64,000 bases of DNA from Sphingomonas mollis (GTDB taxonomy: Bacteria; Pseudomonadota; Alphaproteobacteria; Sphingomonadales; Sphingomonadaceae): contig NZ_JAELXS010000003.1 in assembly GCF_016427505.1 (NCBI RefSeq), positions 1-64,000 of the forward strand, in the 5' to 3' direction. A program made the translations under genes and the position numbers. Shown in pieces: positions 8,106 to 17,580 of this stretch. Every line of letters begins with the position of its first letter. Positions within the stretch are counted from its first letter, which is position 1. Below the pieces are notes generated by a model. It had not been told where the DNA came from. It worked only from the letters and a program-made list of their open reading frames with translations, and did not search any database.

Positions 8106-9917
8106 ATGTGCGGTATCGTTGCCTTCGTCGCCGACCATTCCATCGAGGAGCGTACCGTCCATGCGCTCGAAAAGCTGGAATATCGCGGTTATGACTCGTT
8201 CGGCTTCGCCTTTGCGGGTGACGACGGGTTCGAGATCGTGCGCGGCGTCGGGCCGCTGTCGGAATCGACCGCGCGGCTGATCGCGGGCGGGTTGCCGCCG
8301 ACAGGAACGGCGATCGCCCACACCCGCTGGGCGACGCATGGCAAGGTGTCGGTACCCAACGCGCATCCGCACCGCTCGTTCGACGGCAAGTTCGCGGTCG
8401 TCCACAACGGGGTCATCGAGAATTATCTGGAGCTGAAGCGCGACCTGACCGCCGGCGGCGTCGTCTTCGCCTCGGAGACGGATACCGAGGTGATCGCGCA
8501 TCTGCTCGCCCGGCATTACGCGGCGGGCGGCGATCTGGATGCGGCGTTGTTCGCGACGCTGGGCGAATTGTCGGGCGAGTTCGGGCTGGCGATCACCTGC
8601 GTCGATCGGCCGGGCCTGTTGATCGGGGTGCGGCGGCTCAGCCCGATCGCGGTCGGGATCGCCGATGACGCGGGATATATCTGTTCGGACCCGGTCGCGG
8701 TCGCCGGTCAGGACGGGTGGATCACCTATCTGGAAGAGGACGAGATCGCGTTCGTCACGCATGATGCGGTGCGCGTGGTATCCTTCACCGCACCCGATTT
8801 TCCCGGGCGGACGCCGGAACGCCTGCCGCTGGATACCGTGGCGGAGGCGTCCGATCTGGGCGCTTGGCCGCATTACATGATAAAGGAGATCAACGAGGCG
8901 GCCGACGCGGTGCGCAACGTGGCGGCCATGTCGCACGAGACGTTCGCGCCGGCGGTGGAGCGGCTGGCGGACAGCGACATCGCGCTCGTGGGTGCAGGCA
9001 GCTCGCATTATGTCTGCATGCTCGGCCAGTATTTCTTTCACCAGATCGCCGGCCGCCGCGCGACCTGCCATTCCGCCGACGAGTTCATGAACCTCGCCCG
9101 GCTGGATGCGGACAGCATTTTGATCTCGATCTCGCAGTCGGGGGAAACCTACGATACCTTGCGGGTGATGGAGTATGCGCAGGCCGATGGCGCGAAGCTG
9201 GTGTCGATCAACAACGTCGCCGGATCGACCGCGCAGCGCATGTCGGACTTCCCGATCCTGCAAGGGGCAGGACGCGAAGTGTGCGTGCTGTCGACCAAGT
9301 CGGTCGTCAGCCAGACGGCGATCGCCTGGCGTCTCGCCGCCGAGCTGGCCGCCAACGGTCGACCGGCGGACATGGGGGATCTGACCGCCCTGGCCGCGCA
9401 ACTCGATCTGCTGGTACAGGGGCTGTCACCGACCATCCGCGATGTCGCCGAACGCTATCGCTGGATCGAACACTGGTTCTTCCTGGGGCGCGGTATCCAC
9501 TGGCCGGTGGCGGCGGAATCGGCGCTGAAGTTCAAGGAGGTGTCGTACATCCATGCCGAGGCGATGCCGGCCGGCTTCCTGAAACACGGCACGATCTCGC
9601 TGATCGACGAGAAGTTCTTCACCGTCGCGTTCATCCCGAACGCGCAGCATGATCCCGAGTCGTTCGCGCATGTCGTGTCGAGCCTGCACGAGATCGCGGC
9701 GCGGGGGGGCAACATCATCGGCTTCGGCCATGATCTGCCATCGACGTTCCCGGAAGGATTGCTGGAGGCGTATATCGAACTGCCCAGCGTGTCGAAGTTC
9801 ATGGACCCGATCATCCAGCTCGTGGCGGGCGAGCTGTTCGCCTATCACGGCGCGGTCAAGCTCGGCCGCAACATCGACCGGCCGCGTGCGCTGGCCAAGG
9901 CGGTGACGGTTCGCTGA
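8106..9917 (+). CDS. glmS: GlmS-type glutamine--fructose-6-phosphate aminotransferase, divergent form
   Basis: A 603-residue two-domain enzyme: an Ntn glutaminase (MCGIVAFVADHS with Cys2 as nucleophile after Met removal, HTRWATHG, NGVIENY, ETDTEVIAHL) followed by two SIS isomerase domains (ISQSGETYDTL, FLGRGIHWPVA, FKEVSYIHAEAM, LKHG, LAKAVTV). It makes glucosamine-6-phosphate for cell-wall and LPS sugars. Several usually strict positions differ: KEINEAADAV replaces the KEI-EQP block, and LSTKSVVSQ replaces STKAFT-Q. Catalytic Lys and His positions are kept. It may be the housekeeping enzyme or a paralogue. The start is the ATG before CGIV; upstream in-frame codons are not conserved. Confidence 0.85.
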   Translation: MCGIVAFVADHSIEERTVHALEKLEYRGYDSFGFAFAGDDGFEIVRGVGPLSESTARLIAGGLPPTGTAIAHTRWATHGKVSVPNAHPHRSFDGKFAVVHNGVIENYLELKRDLTAGGVVFASETDTEVIAHLLARHYAAGGDLDAALFATLGELSGEFGLAITCVDRPGLLIGVRRLSPIAVGIADDAGYICSDPVAVAGQDGWITYLEEDEIAFVTHDAVRVVSFTAPDFPGRTPERLPLDTVAEASDLGAWPHYMIKEINEAADAVRNVAAMSHETFAPAVERLADSDIALVGAGSSHYVCMLGQYFFHQIAGRRATCHSADEFMNLARLDADSILISISQSGETYDTLRVMEYAQADGAKLVSINNVAGSTAQRMSDFPILQGAGREVCVLSTKSVVSQTAIAWRLAAELAANGRPADMGDLTALAAQLDLLVQGLSPTIRDVAERYRWIEHWFFLGRGIHWPVAAESALKFKEVSYIHAEAMPAGFLKHGTISLIDEKFFTVAFIPNAQHDPESFAHVVSSLHEIAARGGNIIGFGHDLPSTFPEGLLEAYIELPSVSKFMDPIIQLVAGELFAYHGAVKLGRNIDRPRALAKAVTVR

Positions 9918-9925
9918 CCGGAACC

Positions 9926-10010
9926 ACCCTCACCCTTCGCCGCCTTCGGCGGCTTTTCCCTCTCCCGGCGGGAGAGGGAGGGAGCGGCGAAGCCGCGGAA
10001 GGGTGAGGGT
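9926..10010. repeat. 85-bp compound palindrome between convergent genes
   Basis: Perfect 13-base outer arms (ACCCTCACCCTTC at 9926-9938 and its complement at 9998-10010) enclose two inner hairpins (GCCGCCTTCGGCGGC and CCCTCTCCCGGCGGGAGAGGG). It sits between the convergent glmS and AI-2E genes and could also stop transcription from both sides. A related but different element lies at 38248-38375. Confidence 0.85.
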
Positions 10011-10016
10011 GAGTTC

Positions 10017-11960
10017 CTAGGCTGCCGCCTGTTCCACCGGCCGGCCGGCAAAGGCCAGTGCCTCTTCCACCGCCGTCCCCAGCGTGCCGACATAGATGTC
10101 CGCGCCCAGCGCCCGCTGGATCTGTTCCTCGGTCAGCGCAGCCTCGCCCTCCGGCCACAGGCCGACCATGATCTGCGCGCCCGGCGCATCGCGGCGCAGG
10201 CGGCGGACCAGATAGCGCAGGTGGCTGGGGCTGCCGCCGATCTCCAGATAGGACAGGCAGATCAGCTTCGTGCCGGTGTAGTCGATCCGCTCCAGCGCAT
10301 CGCGACCCACCGCCGCATGCGTGACCCGGCGTACGCCGAAGCCGCGCTTGCCAAGCAACTGCGCCAGCATCGCCGTCACCGCATCGTCCAGCACACCGCG
10401 TCCGGCGATGCAGGTAATCGTGTTGTCGCCGCGCCAGTCGTCGGGAGCGACGGGCATCGGCTCGCTGGCGGTTTCCTCGATCGTCTGACTGCCCTGCGGC
10501 ATCGGGTTGAGCGAGCGGTTCGGCGTGGCGGTGGCGGTGGCGCCGTCATCGACATGCGTTTCGAGTTCGTCGATCACCGTCAGCATCGATCCCACGATCC
10601 GCCGGGCGCCGTCATGATCGATCGCGCCGCGCCGCGTGTCCTCCGCCGCCAGCTTCAGTCCGCCGAGTGCGACGACATCGTAATAGGCGGTGATCGACCG
10701 GTCCTCCAGCAACGCCTCCGCCTGTTCCAATGCCTCTTCGGGATCGGCGGCGAGCATGCGTTGGTAGAAGCTCTCGACCGGGGTCAGCGCCGGCTGGTCG
10801 CCCAGCAGGATATCGACAAACTCCATCGCCGGCACGTGGCGGCCCAGCACGACGAGGCACAAAGTCAGCGGCATCGACAGGACGAGGCCGACCGGCCCCC
10901 ATATCCATGTCCAGAACACCGCCGCGACCACCACCGACAGCGGCGAAAGGCCGGTGGAATGGCCGTACAGCAATGGCTCCACGACATAGCCGACCAGCGG
11001 CTCGACCACCGCGAACAGGATCGCGACCGAGATCACCATGCCCCAGCCGGGATCGACACCCGCCGCCAGCGCCAGCGGCAGCGCGGCACCGAGCAACGCG
11101 CCGATATAGGGCACGAAGCGCAGGATACCGGCGAGGATGCCCCATAGCGCCGGCACCGGCACGCCGATCGCCCACAGGCCGATCGCGATGACGGTGCCGA
11201 AACTGGCGTTCACCGCCAGTTGCGACAGGAAATACTTGCTCAGGCGAACGCCGGCATCGTCCATCGCCAGCGTCGTGCGGTGCAGGTCCGACGATCCGAA
11301 CACGCGGATCAGGCGGTCGCGCAGATCCTCCTTCTGCATCAGGATGAAGATCGCGACGACCAGCACGATCACGAACGTCTCGAACGGCGCCAGTACCGGC
11401 GTCAGGATCGATCCGGCCATCGACAGCGCGTCGGGTTCGGTTTCGGCGATGCGGACGGGCACCGGCTCACGGCCACGGCTGGCGAGGATGCGTTCGGTGT
11501 TGGTGCGCGGCGGGCCGGCGACGGCGGGGGCCGGCGCGGCACGGTCCTGCGCGAAGAACGCGACCCGGTCGGCGGCGAATTTCTTGGTGTTGTCGATCTT
11601 GTCCTCGATCGTGCGGGCATAACCCGGCGCGTCGTCGGCAAGCGAGGCGGCCTGCATGCCGACGATCGTGCCGATCCCGCCGAGGATGCCGAGCGCCACC
11701 AGCACCGACACCATCACCGCCAGCCCCTTCGGCGCGCGCCAGCGGCGGAGCGTAGCGACGATCGGCGACAGCACGAACGACAACAGGATCGCCAGCGTGA
11801 TCGGGATCAACACATCCTTGGCGAAGAACAGCCCGGCGATGACGACGACGCCGACGGCGAGGCCCAGCAGGCCGGACACGCCCGGCACCTGGGCCGGGGC
11901 GACCTGCGCCGGCCCCGGGCGGCGTGTGATGTTGACCAATTTCCGGTCGGCAGTATCCAC
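10017..11960 (-). CDS. AI-2E family (TqsA/PerM) transporter with C-terminal extension
   Basis: A 647-residue protein. Residues about 30-390 form the eight-helix AI-2E family membrane domain (paired N-terminal helices, then ILMQKEDLRDRLIRVFG and the re-entrant PALWGILAGILRFVPYIGA block). About 250 more residues follow, and the last 130 (from CIAGRGVLDDAVTAMLAQLL to the end) read like an alternating alpha/beta fold resembling a cobalamin-binding-like domain. The GTG at 11960 follows AAGGGGAA and gives VDTADRKLV. The longer frame to 12095 runs into a repeat and is not credible. The substrate is unknown. Confidence 0.85.
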   Translation of the reverse strand: MDTADRKLVNITRRPGPAQVAPAQVPGVSGLLGLAVGVVVIAGLFFAKDVLIPITLAILLSFVLSPIVATLRRWRAPKGLAVMVSVLVALGILGGIGTIVGMQAASLADDAPGYARTIEDKIDNTKKFAADRVAFFAQDRAAPAPAVAGPPRTNTERILASRGREPVPVRIAETEPDALSMAGSILTPVLAPFETFVIVLVVAIFILMQKEDLRDRLIRVFGSSDLHRTTLAMDDAGVRLSKYFLSQLAVNASFGTVIAIGLWAIGVPVPALWGILAGILRFVPYIGALLGAALPLALAAGVDPGWGMVISVAILFAVVEPLVGYVVEPLLYGHSTGLSPLSVVVAAVFWTWIWGPVGLVLSMPLTLCLVVLGRHVPAMEFVDILLGDQPALTPVESFYQRMLAADPEEALEQAEALLEDRSITAYYDVVALGGLKLAAEDTRRGAIDHDGARRIVGSMLTVIDELETHVDDGATATATPNRSLNPMPQGSQTIEETASEPMPVAPDDWRGDNTITCIAGRGVLDDAVTAMLAQLLGKRGFGVRRVTHAAVGRDALERIDYTGTKLICLSYLEIGGSPSHLRYLVRRLRRDAPGAQIMVGLWPEGEAALTEEQIQRALGADIYVGTLGTAVEEALAFAGRPVEQAAA

Positions 11961-12072
11961 GCGGCGTTCCCCTTGTTGTCCGGCCGTAACGTGTCGATCG
12001 CTGCTTGTGTCCGGAACGGCGGCACGCCTGCGCTCGTTCGGATGATTAAGGTGGTTCTGGTCGGGCGGCGCG

Positions 12073-12145
12073 CTCCTGCGAAGGCAGGAGTCCAAGGGTC
12101 AGCAGCGATGCGGTTCGTGGCTCTGGGTTCCTGCCTTCGCAGGAA
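12073..12145. repeat. Intergenic palindromic repeat, family A copy 1
   Basis: Two small hairpins, CTCCTGCGAAGGCAGGAG (12073-12090) and TTCCTGCCTTCGCAGGAA (12128-12145), are joined by a spacer containing GGCTCTGGG. The same architecture recurs at 42691-42763 and, inverted, at 43073-43147. Confidence 0.88.
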
Positions 12146-12204
12146 CACGGGCGGGTGCGAATTGATCGACCATGGCTGGAATCCGGAAAAAAAGGGCGAA
12201 CGAG

Positions 12205-13323
12205 ATGGCCGACACATCGGCAACGAACACGGACATGGGCAGCATGGCGCGCAGCCCCTTTGCCATCCCGCCCGCCGGCTGGAAGCAGATATTGCTGCGC
12301 ACGTGGAAAGAGGCGGGCGATGACAATATAGGACTGATCGCGGCGGGCGTCGCTTTCTACGCGTTCCTGTCGATCGTGCCGCTGCTGGGCGCGATCGTGC
12401 TGATCTATGGCATCGTCGCCGATCCATCGACGGTGAACGCCAATGTCGCGGCCCTGACCGGGGTGATGCCGCGTCAGGTGGCCGAACTGATCGGCCAGCA
12501 ATTGTTGCAGGTCGTGACCACATCGGCCGATGCGAAGGGGTGGGGGCTGCTCTTCGCGCTGGCCATCGCGCTGTACGGGGCGATGAACGGCGCGGGGGCG
12601 GTCATCACCGCGCTCAACATCGCGTATGAGGAGCATGAGGACCGCGGCTTCGTGATGCAGAAGCTGTTGGCGCTGGCCGTCACGGTCGGTGCGGTGATGG
12701 TCGCGCTGGGGGCGATGCTGTCGGTCGCGGCGATGGCGTTTCTCGACTCGCTGATCCCCGATGCGCCGCGGATCGTGCTGACGCTGTTGCGGTTGCTGTC
12801 TTACGTGATCCTGGCCGGCATGGGCGCGGCGGCGGCGGCGACGCTGTATCGTTATGGCCCGGACCGGCGCCATGCGAAATGGGTGTGGCTGACGCCGGGA
12901 TCGCTGGGGGCGACGCTGATCTGGCTGGCGATGACGGTGGGCTTCGGGTTCTACGTCGCCAATTTCGGCAGTTATGACGCGACGTACGGATCGCTGGGGG
13001 CGATCGTCGTGATGCTGACCTGGCTGTCGCTGTCGGCTTACGTCTTCCTGCTCGGTGCCGAACTGAACGCGGAACTGGAGCATCATACCGAGGCCGATAC
13101 GACGGTCGGCGCCGACCGCCCCGTCGGACAGCGGGGCGCGGCCGCCGCCGACAGCCGGCGCATCACGCCGCCGACCGATGCCGCACCGGTGGTCGAGGGG
13201 CCGGCGAAGATCGCGCTGGTGCCGACTCTGATCGCCGCGACCGGGCTGGCCGTCGGTCGTCGCCGTAAATTGCTGGGTACGGCCCTGATGGGTACGGCCT
13301 ATGCGCTGACCAGACGGCGCTGA
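12205..13323 (+). CDS. YihY/BrkB family inner-membrane protein
   Basis: A 372-residue membrane protein with about six transmembrane helices and the family pattern GLIAAGVAFYAFLSIVPLL near residue 45 and NFGSYDATYGSLGAIVVML near residue 255. The family was once annotated as RNase BN and is now called YihY/virulence factor BrkB. Its function is unsettled; transport has been suggested. The C-terminus is a hydrophilic tail ending in a basic segment. ATG 12205 is used because an AAAGGG precedes it; an in-frame ATG at 12172 lies closer to the repeat. Confidence 0.88.
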   Translation: MADTSATNTDMGSMARSPFAIPPAGWKQILLRTWKEAGDDNIGLIAAGVAFYAFLSIVPLLGAIVLIYGIVADPSTVNANVAALTGVMPRQVAELIGQQLLQVVTTSADAKGWGLLFALAIALYGAMNGAGAVITALNIAYEEHEDRGFVMQKLLALAVTVGAVMVALGAMLSVAAMAFLDSLIPDAPRIVLTLLRLLSYVILAGMGAAAAATLYRYGPDRRHAKWVWLTPGSLGATLIWLAMTVGFGFYVANFGSYDATYGSLGAIVVMLTWLSLSAYVFLLGAELNAELEHHTEADTTVGADRPVGQRGAAAADSRRITPPTDAAPVVEGPAKIALVPTLIAATGLAVGRRRKLLGTALMGTAYALTRRR

Positions 13324-13384
13324 TCCGGCATACTTGTGCGACAAATGGCTGATAGCGCGATGCCGTCAGGGAGTGAGGAACGGC

Positions 13385-16039
13385 ATGAAATTGGGTCGGT
13401 GGATGATGGCGGCGGGCGCGTGGCCGGCGGCGGCGATGGCGCAACAGGCCGAGCCGGCGAGTACGGTGGCGCAGTCGGCAACGCCCGCTACACCGCAACA
13501 GACCACCGATGAGGGTGGCGGCACCGACACCGGCGCGGACGAAGAGATTCTCGTCACCGGATCGCGCAACCAGCCGGGATCGGTGATCGGCGACATTCCG
13601 CCCGATCAGGTGCTGGGGGCGGCGGACATCCGATCCTACGGCGTCAGCAGCGTCGCCGACCTGTTGACCGAACTGGAACCGCAGACGCGCAGCGGCCGGG
13701 GCGGGGCGCCGGTGGTGCTGCTCAACGGCCGGCGCATTTCGGGCTTTCAGGAAATTCGCGACCTGCCGACCGAGGCGATCGCCCGCGTCGAAATCCTGCC
13801 GGAGGAAGTGGCGCTGAAATACGGCTATCGCGCCGATCAGCGTGTGGTGAATTTCGTGCTGCGTCGCCGGTTCCGTGCCGCCACCGTCGAGCTGACCGAC
13901 CGGCAGGCGACCGAGGGCGGGCGCAACACGCCCGAGGGCGATCTGGACCTGCTGAATATCCAGCGTGACCGGCGGACCAGCCTGCATCTGGAGTATCAGC
14001 AAAGCTCGCCGCTGTTCGAATCGGAACGCGGCATCCTGCCCGCCGCCAGCGACGATCCCGCCAATCCCGGTTTCGACCAGCGCGCGTATCGCACGCTGTT
14101 GCCGTCGAGCCGCAATTTCAGCGCCAACGGCGTCTATGCGCGGCCGTTGCTGGGCACGTCGGCGACGATCAACGGCCAGATCGAGACGACCAATTCCACC
14201 GGCCGCCTCGGTTTGCCGGTAATCGCACTGACCGTGCCGGACGGCAGTCCGTTCGCGGCCGGCCGGGTCACGCGGCTGCTCGACGGCGATGGCTTCAATC
14301 CGCTGGCGCAGCGGCGTGAGGGCGTGACCGCGCATGTCGGCACCACGCTGAACGGCGATATCGGGCGCTGGCGCTGGTCGTTCACCGGCAATTACGACCG
14401 CGACGAACAGCGGACGCGAACCGATACCGGCGTCGACACCAGCGGCTATCAGGCGCGGCTGGACGCGCTCGACCCGACCGCCGATCCGCGCGGTGCCCTG
14501 ACCCCGGCGCTGTTCGGGCCGCTCACCGTCAATCGCGCGCGGTCGATCAGTTCCTCGGCCGGCGGCGACATGCTGGTGAACGGCACGTTGTTCTCGCTGC
14601 CGGCGGGATCGGTCGCGACGTCGGTGAAATTCGGGGTGAGCACCAGCGAACTGGATTCGCGCTCGATCCGGCTGGGATCGACGCAGACGGGCAGCATCTC
14701 GCGCGATATCGCCAATGCGCAGGCCAATATCGACCTGCCGATCGCCAACCGCACGCGGGGCGGCCTGAGCGCGCTCGGCTCGCTGTCGGCGAACCTGAAC
14801 ATCGGCGTCGATAATCTGTCGGACTTCGGCACGCTCGTCACGCTGGGGTACGGGATCAACTGGTCGCCGATCGAGGGGGTGCGCCTGATCGGGTCGATCA
14901 CCGATCAGGACGAGGCACCGAGCGCGCAGCAACTGGGCGCGGCGACCGTCGTCACGCCCAATGCCCGCGTGTTCGATTACGTCCGCGGCACCACCGCGAC
15001 CGTCACCACGATCAGCGGCGGCAATCCCGACCTGACCGGCGACCAGCGCCATGTCCAGAAACTGGGCCTGACGCTGAAACCATGGACCGAACGCGACCTG
15101 ACGTTGACCGCCAATTACGTCCGCACCAGCATCGACGATCCGGTGCGCAACTTTCCGGCGGCGGTCGCCGCGATCGAGGCGGTGTTCCCCGACCGGGTGA
15201 TCCGCGATGCCGATGGGCAGTTGTTGCGGCTGGACGCGCGGCCGATCAATTTCGCGCGCTCGGAACGGTCGGAACTGCGCTGGGGCATCAATTTCTCCAA
15301 GCCGATCCGGTCGAAGATCCAGCAACAGCTTGCCGCCTTCCGCGCCGGCACCGGTCCCAATCCGTTCGAGGGGATGACGCCGCCCGGTGGCCGTCGCCCC
15401 GACGGCGCGGCCCCGCCGGGCGGCGGCGAGGGTGCGCGGCCACCGTCGGGTGATGGCCCGCGTGGCGATGGTCCCCGCGCCGGCGGCCCCGGCGGCGGTG
15501 GCCCCGGTGGTGGTTTCGGCGGCGGTGGCTTTGGTGGCGGCGGGCGCGGGCAGGGCGGAGGGCGGCTGCAATTCGCGGTCTATCACACGCTGCACCTGAC
15601 CGACCGGGTGCTGATCGCCGATGGCGGCCCCGCGCTCGACCTGTTGAACGGCGACGCCATATCCAACAGCGGCGGCCAGCCCCGCCATGAGGTGGAGGGG
15701 CAGGCCGGCTATACCAACAACGGTCTCGGCACGCGCCTGTCGGTCAATTATCTGAGCGGCACCCGTGCCAATGGCGTGACGAGCGCGCAGGACCTGCGCT
15801 TTTCCGGCCTGACGACGGCGAACCTGCGGATGTTCGTGGATTTCGGCGGGCGGATCGACTGGGTTCGGGCGCATCCGTGGTTGCGGGGATCGCGGGTCAG
15901 CTTCTCGATCGATAACCTGTTCAACCAGCGTCAGGACGTCACCGATGCGAACGGCACGACGCCGGTCAGCTATCAGCCGGACTATCTGAACCCGCTCGGC
16001 CGCACCGTGCGACTGTCTGTGCGGAAACTGTTCTTCTAG
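13385..16039 (+). CDS. TonB-dependent receptor (sphingomonad type)
   Basis: An 884-residue outer-membrane protein. Signal peptide residues about 1-20 (ending AMAQ), a TonB-box-like EEILVTGSR near 55, a plug domain (DLLTELEPQTRSGRGGAPV, then NGRRISGFQEIRDLPTEAI), then a beta barrel with a Gly-rich extracellular loop around residues 660-720 and a terminal Phe (RKLFF). Such receptors import siderophores, glycans or other large ligands using TonB energy; the ligand here is unknown. GAGGAAC precedes the ATG at 13385. The converging downstream gene is a 2OG-oxygenase-like protein. Confidence 0.88.
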   Translation: MKLGRWMMAAGAWPAAAMAQQAEPASTVAQSATPATPQQTTDEGGGTDTGADEEILVTGSRNQPGSVIGDIPPDQVLGAADIRSYGVSSVADLLTELEPQTRSGRGGAPVVLLNGRRISGFQEIRDLPTEAIARVEILPEEVALKYGYRADQRVVNFVLRRRFRAATVELTDRQATEGGRNTPEGDLDLLNIQRDRRTSLHLEYQQSSPLFESERGILPAASDDPANPGFDQRAYRTLLPSSRNFSANGVYARPLLGTSATINGQIETTNSTGRLGLPVIALTVPDGSPFAAGRVTRLLDGDGFNPLAQRREGVTAHVGTTLNGDIGRWRWSFTGNYDRDEQRTRTDTGVDTSGYQARLDALDPTADPRGALTPALFGPLTVNRARSISSSAGGDMLVNGTLFSLPAGSVATSVKFGVSTSELDSRSIRLGSTQTGSISRDIANAQANIDLPIANRTRGGLSALGSLSANLNIGVDNLSDFGTLVTLGYGINWSPIEGVRLIGSITDQDEAPSAQQLGAATVVTPNARVFDYVRGTTATVTTISGGNPDLTGDQRHVQKLGLTLKPWTERDLTLTANYVRTSIDDPVRNFPAAVAAIEAVFPDRVIRDADGQLLRLDARPINFARSERSELRWGINFSKPIRSKIQQQLAAFRAGTGPNPFEGMTPPGGRRPDGAAPPGGGEGARPPSGDGPRGDGPRAGGPGGGGPGGGFGGGGFGGGGRGQGGGRLQFAVYHTLHLTDRVLIADGGPALDLLNGDAISNSGGQPRHEVEGQAGYTNNGLGTRLSVNYLSGTRANGVTSAQDLRFSGLTTANLRMFVDFGGRIDWVRAHPWLRGSRVSFSIDNLFNQRQDVTDANGTTPVSYQPDYLNPLGRTVRLSVRKLFF

Positions 16040-16047
16040 ACCGCAAG

Positions 16048-16995
16048 TCAGACAGCGGCGGGCCGGATGTACCGCCAGCGCCGGGGCAGCCGGTCGTGCC
16101 ATAGGGCGGCGCGGCGCTGGCGGTCGCTCAGACCATCGACCAGCGACCGCACGTCCGCTCGGGTCAGGCCGCTGCGGTCGCAATAGAAGGGGCGTTGCGG
16201 CTGGCTGGAAAAATAGCTGAAGAAGATCGCGGCGCGGTCGCGGCCGGTGGCGGGCTTGCCGCGGTGGAAGAAGCGCCCGGTATCGGCCAGCACGACGGTG
16301 CCGGCCGGTCCCTCGCAACTGATCGGCGCGGCGATCCCGGCGTCGTCGGCCAGCGCGATCACCGCGTCATGGTCGAGCAGGAAGGGATCGGCGCGCTTCG
16401 GCCCGGCGGGTTCGGGGATGGGGAGCAGTTCGAACGGGCCGCCATCGCCATCGACGTCGTTCAGATAGACCGCGATCTTCACCATCCGCCGATCCTCACG
16501 GTCGCGGTGCCAGCACCGCGTCGCGACCTCGCGGCCATCGGCGACGGTGTACTGGATCGTCACTCCGTCATAGGCGACGGGCAGGCCGAGATACCGCTCG
16601 ACGAAATCGAGCAATCGTGGGTCGAGGCCCAGGCGATAGATGTCGGGCCGGCGCATCAGCTCTGCGGTCGGCAGCAACAGGAAGTCGCGTCCCCTGGCGG
16701 CGCTGCGGCGGAAATGGTCGAGATTGTCCGCGACCAAGGCCGTGGCCTGCGCGATCACCGCCGCCGCACCGGGAATCGCCAGCGCATCGAAATCGGTCGT
16801 CGCGACGCCGTGCCGCGAGAGGGCGTCGAACGCCACCGCCTGTGCGTCGTCGGCGGGGGGCAGATGGTCGTGATGGCGTTCCAGCGCGGCGCGATAGCGT
16901 CGTTCGCGCAGGCCATCGACCGCGGGCAACGCGGTGGCGCGCGCGACGAGGCGGTACGGCATTTCGGACAGACGACGGGCGACGCGGGCATACAT
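16048..16995 (-). CDS. Phytanoyl-CoA dioxygenase-like (2OG-Fe(II)) protein
   Basis: A 315-residue protein with a plausible 2-oxoglutarate/Fe(II) site: the HRD triad start CWHRDRE (H163, D165), the strand MVKIAVYLNDVDGDGGPFEL, and a distal His in GRFFHRGKP (H244) with Arg nearby. This spacing fits the PhyH superfamily. No substrate can be inferred. The ATG at 16995 is preceded by GGGAGA and is preferred to an upstream in-frame ATG at 17037. It converges with the TonB receptor gene, 8 bases apart. Confidence 0.7.
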   Translation of the reverse strand: MYARVARRLSEMPYRLVARATALPAVDGLRERRYRAALERHHDHLPPADDAQAVAFDALSRHGVATTDFDALAIPGAAAVIAQATALVADNLDHFRRSAARGRDFLLLPTAELMRRPDIYRLGLDPRLLDFVERYLGLPVAYDGVTIQYTVADGREVATRCWHRDREDRRMVKIAVYLNDVDGDGGPFELLPIPEPAGPKRADPFLLDHDAVIALADDAGIAAPISCEGPAGTVVLADTGRFFHRGKPATGRDRAAIFFSYFSSQPQRPFYCDRSGLTRADVRSLVDGLSDRQRRAALWHDRLPRRWRYIRPAAV

Positions 16996-17196
16996 CAAAC
17001 GATTCTCCCATCGTCTAAAGGTAGCGTCCTCCAACACATCCTGTAGCGAGGACAGTATCTACATTTCCGGACTGCCGATTGCAATCGATCGACTGTCGCG
17101 CAATTCACGGTCGCGACCGGCCATTTCCCGGTTCGGGACTGGTTAACAGATCAGCGATGCATGGCGTTGCCGCATCGTTTCAGGAATAGACGAGCG

Positions 17197-17550
17197 ATGA
17201 AGTCCACCGAACTTGCCCTGTTGCTGGCCGGCCATGCGCTGGCGGACGGGCCGTTGCAGCCGGCGGCCCTGTCGCGCGCCAAGCGCCGCCGCCGCGCCCC
17301 GTCGCGGGTCCGCTGGTGGCAGGCGCTGGGGGCGCATGCCGGCGTGCATGGCCTGATGGTCGCGGGCATCACCGGCCTGCCGCTGCTCGGGCTGGCGGAG
17401 GCGACGGCGCACGCGCTGACCGATGGATTGAAGGGGCGGGGGAAGCTGACGCGTGAGCAGGATCAGGCGATCCATATCGCGTGCAAGGTGATGTGGGCGG
17501 TGCTGGCCGACCGGCACCGGGCGCGGCGGGCGGTGGAGGCGGTCGACTGA
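17197..17550 (+). CDS. DUF3307 family membrane protein
   Basis: A 117-residue protein with the DUF3307 pattern LLLAGHALADGPLQ near residue 10 and a central hydrophobic stretch (HAGVHGLMVAGITGLPLLGL). The C-terminus has the TREQDQAIHIACKVMWAVL segment typical of the family. Function unknown. The ATG at 17197 follows AGGAATAG; the upstream in-frame ATG lacks a ribosome site. The family is sometimes linked to phage or defence loci, but nothing here supports that. Confidence 0.78.
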   Translation: MKSTELALLLAGHALADGPLQPAALSRAKRRRRAPSRVRWWQALGAHAGVHGLMVAGITGLPLLGLAEATAHALTDGLKGRGKLTREQDQAIHIACKVMWAVLADRHRARRAVEAVD

Positions 17551-17556
17551 CCTGTT

Positions 17557-17574
17557 CCCCCGGCCTCCGCCGGG
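17557..17574. terminator. Hairpin between convergent genes
   Basis: CCCCGGC-CTCC-GCCGGGG forms a 7-bp stem in the 30-base gap between convergent genes. No T-tract follows, so a terminator role is inferred from position only. The same core occurs as a perfect inverted pair at 31281-31372. Confidence 0.45.
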
Positions 17575-17580
17575 GTCCAG

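Noticed and set aside
13163..16318. Very long minus-strand open frame (1051 codons)
   Set aside because: Antisense to the TonB receptor; Arg/Gln/Asp-rich composition typical of high-GC shadow frames and no domain pattern.
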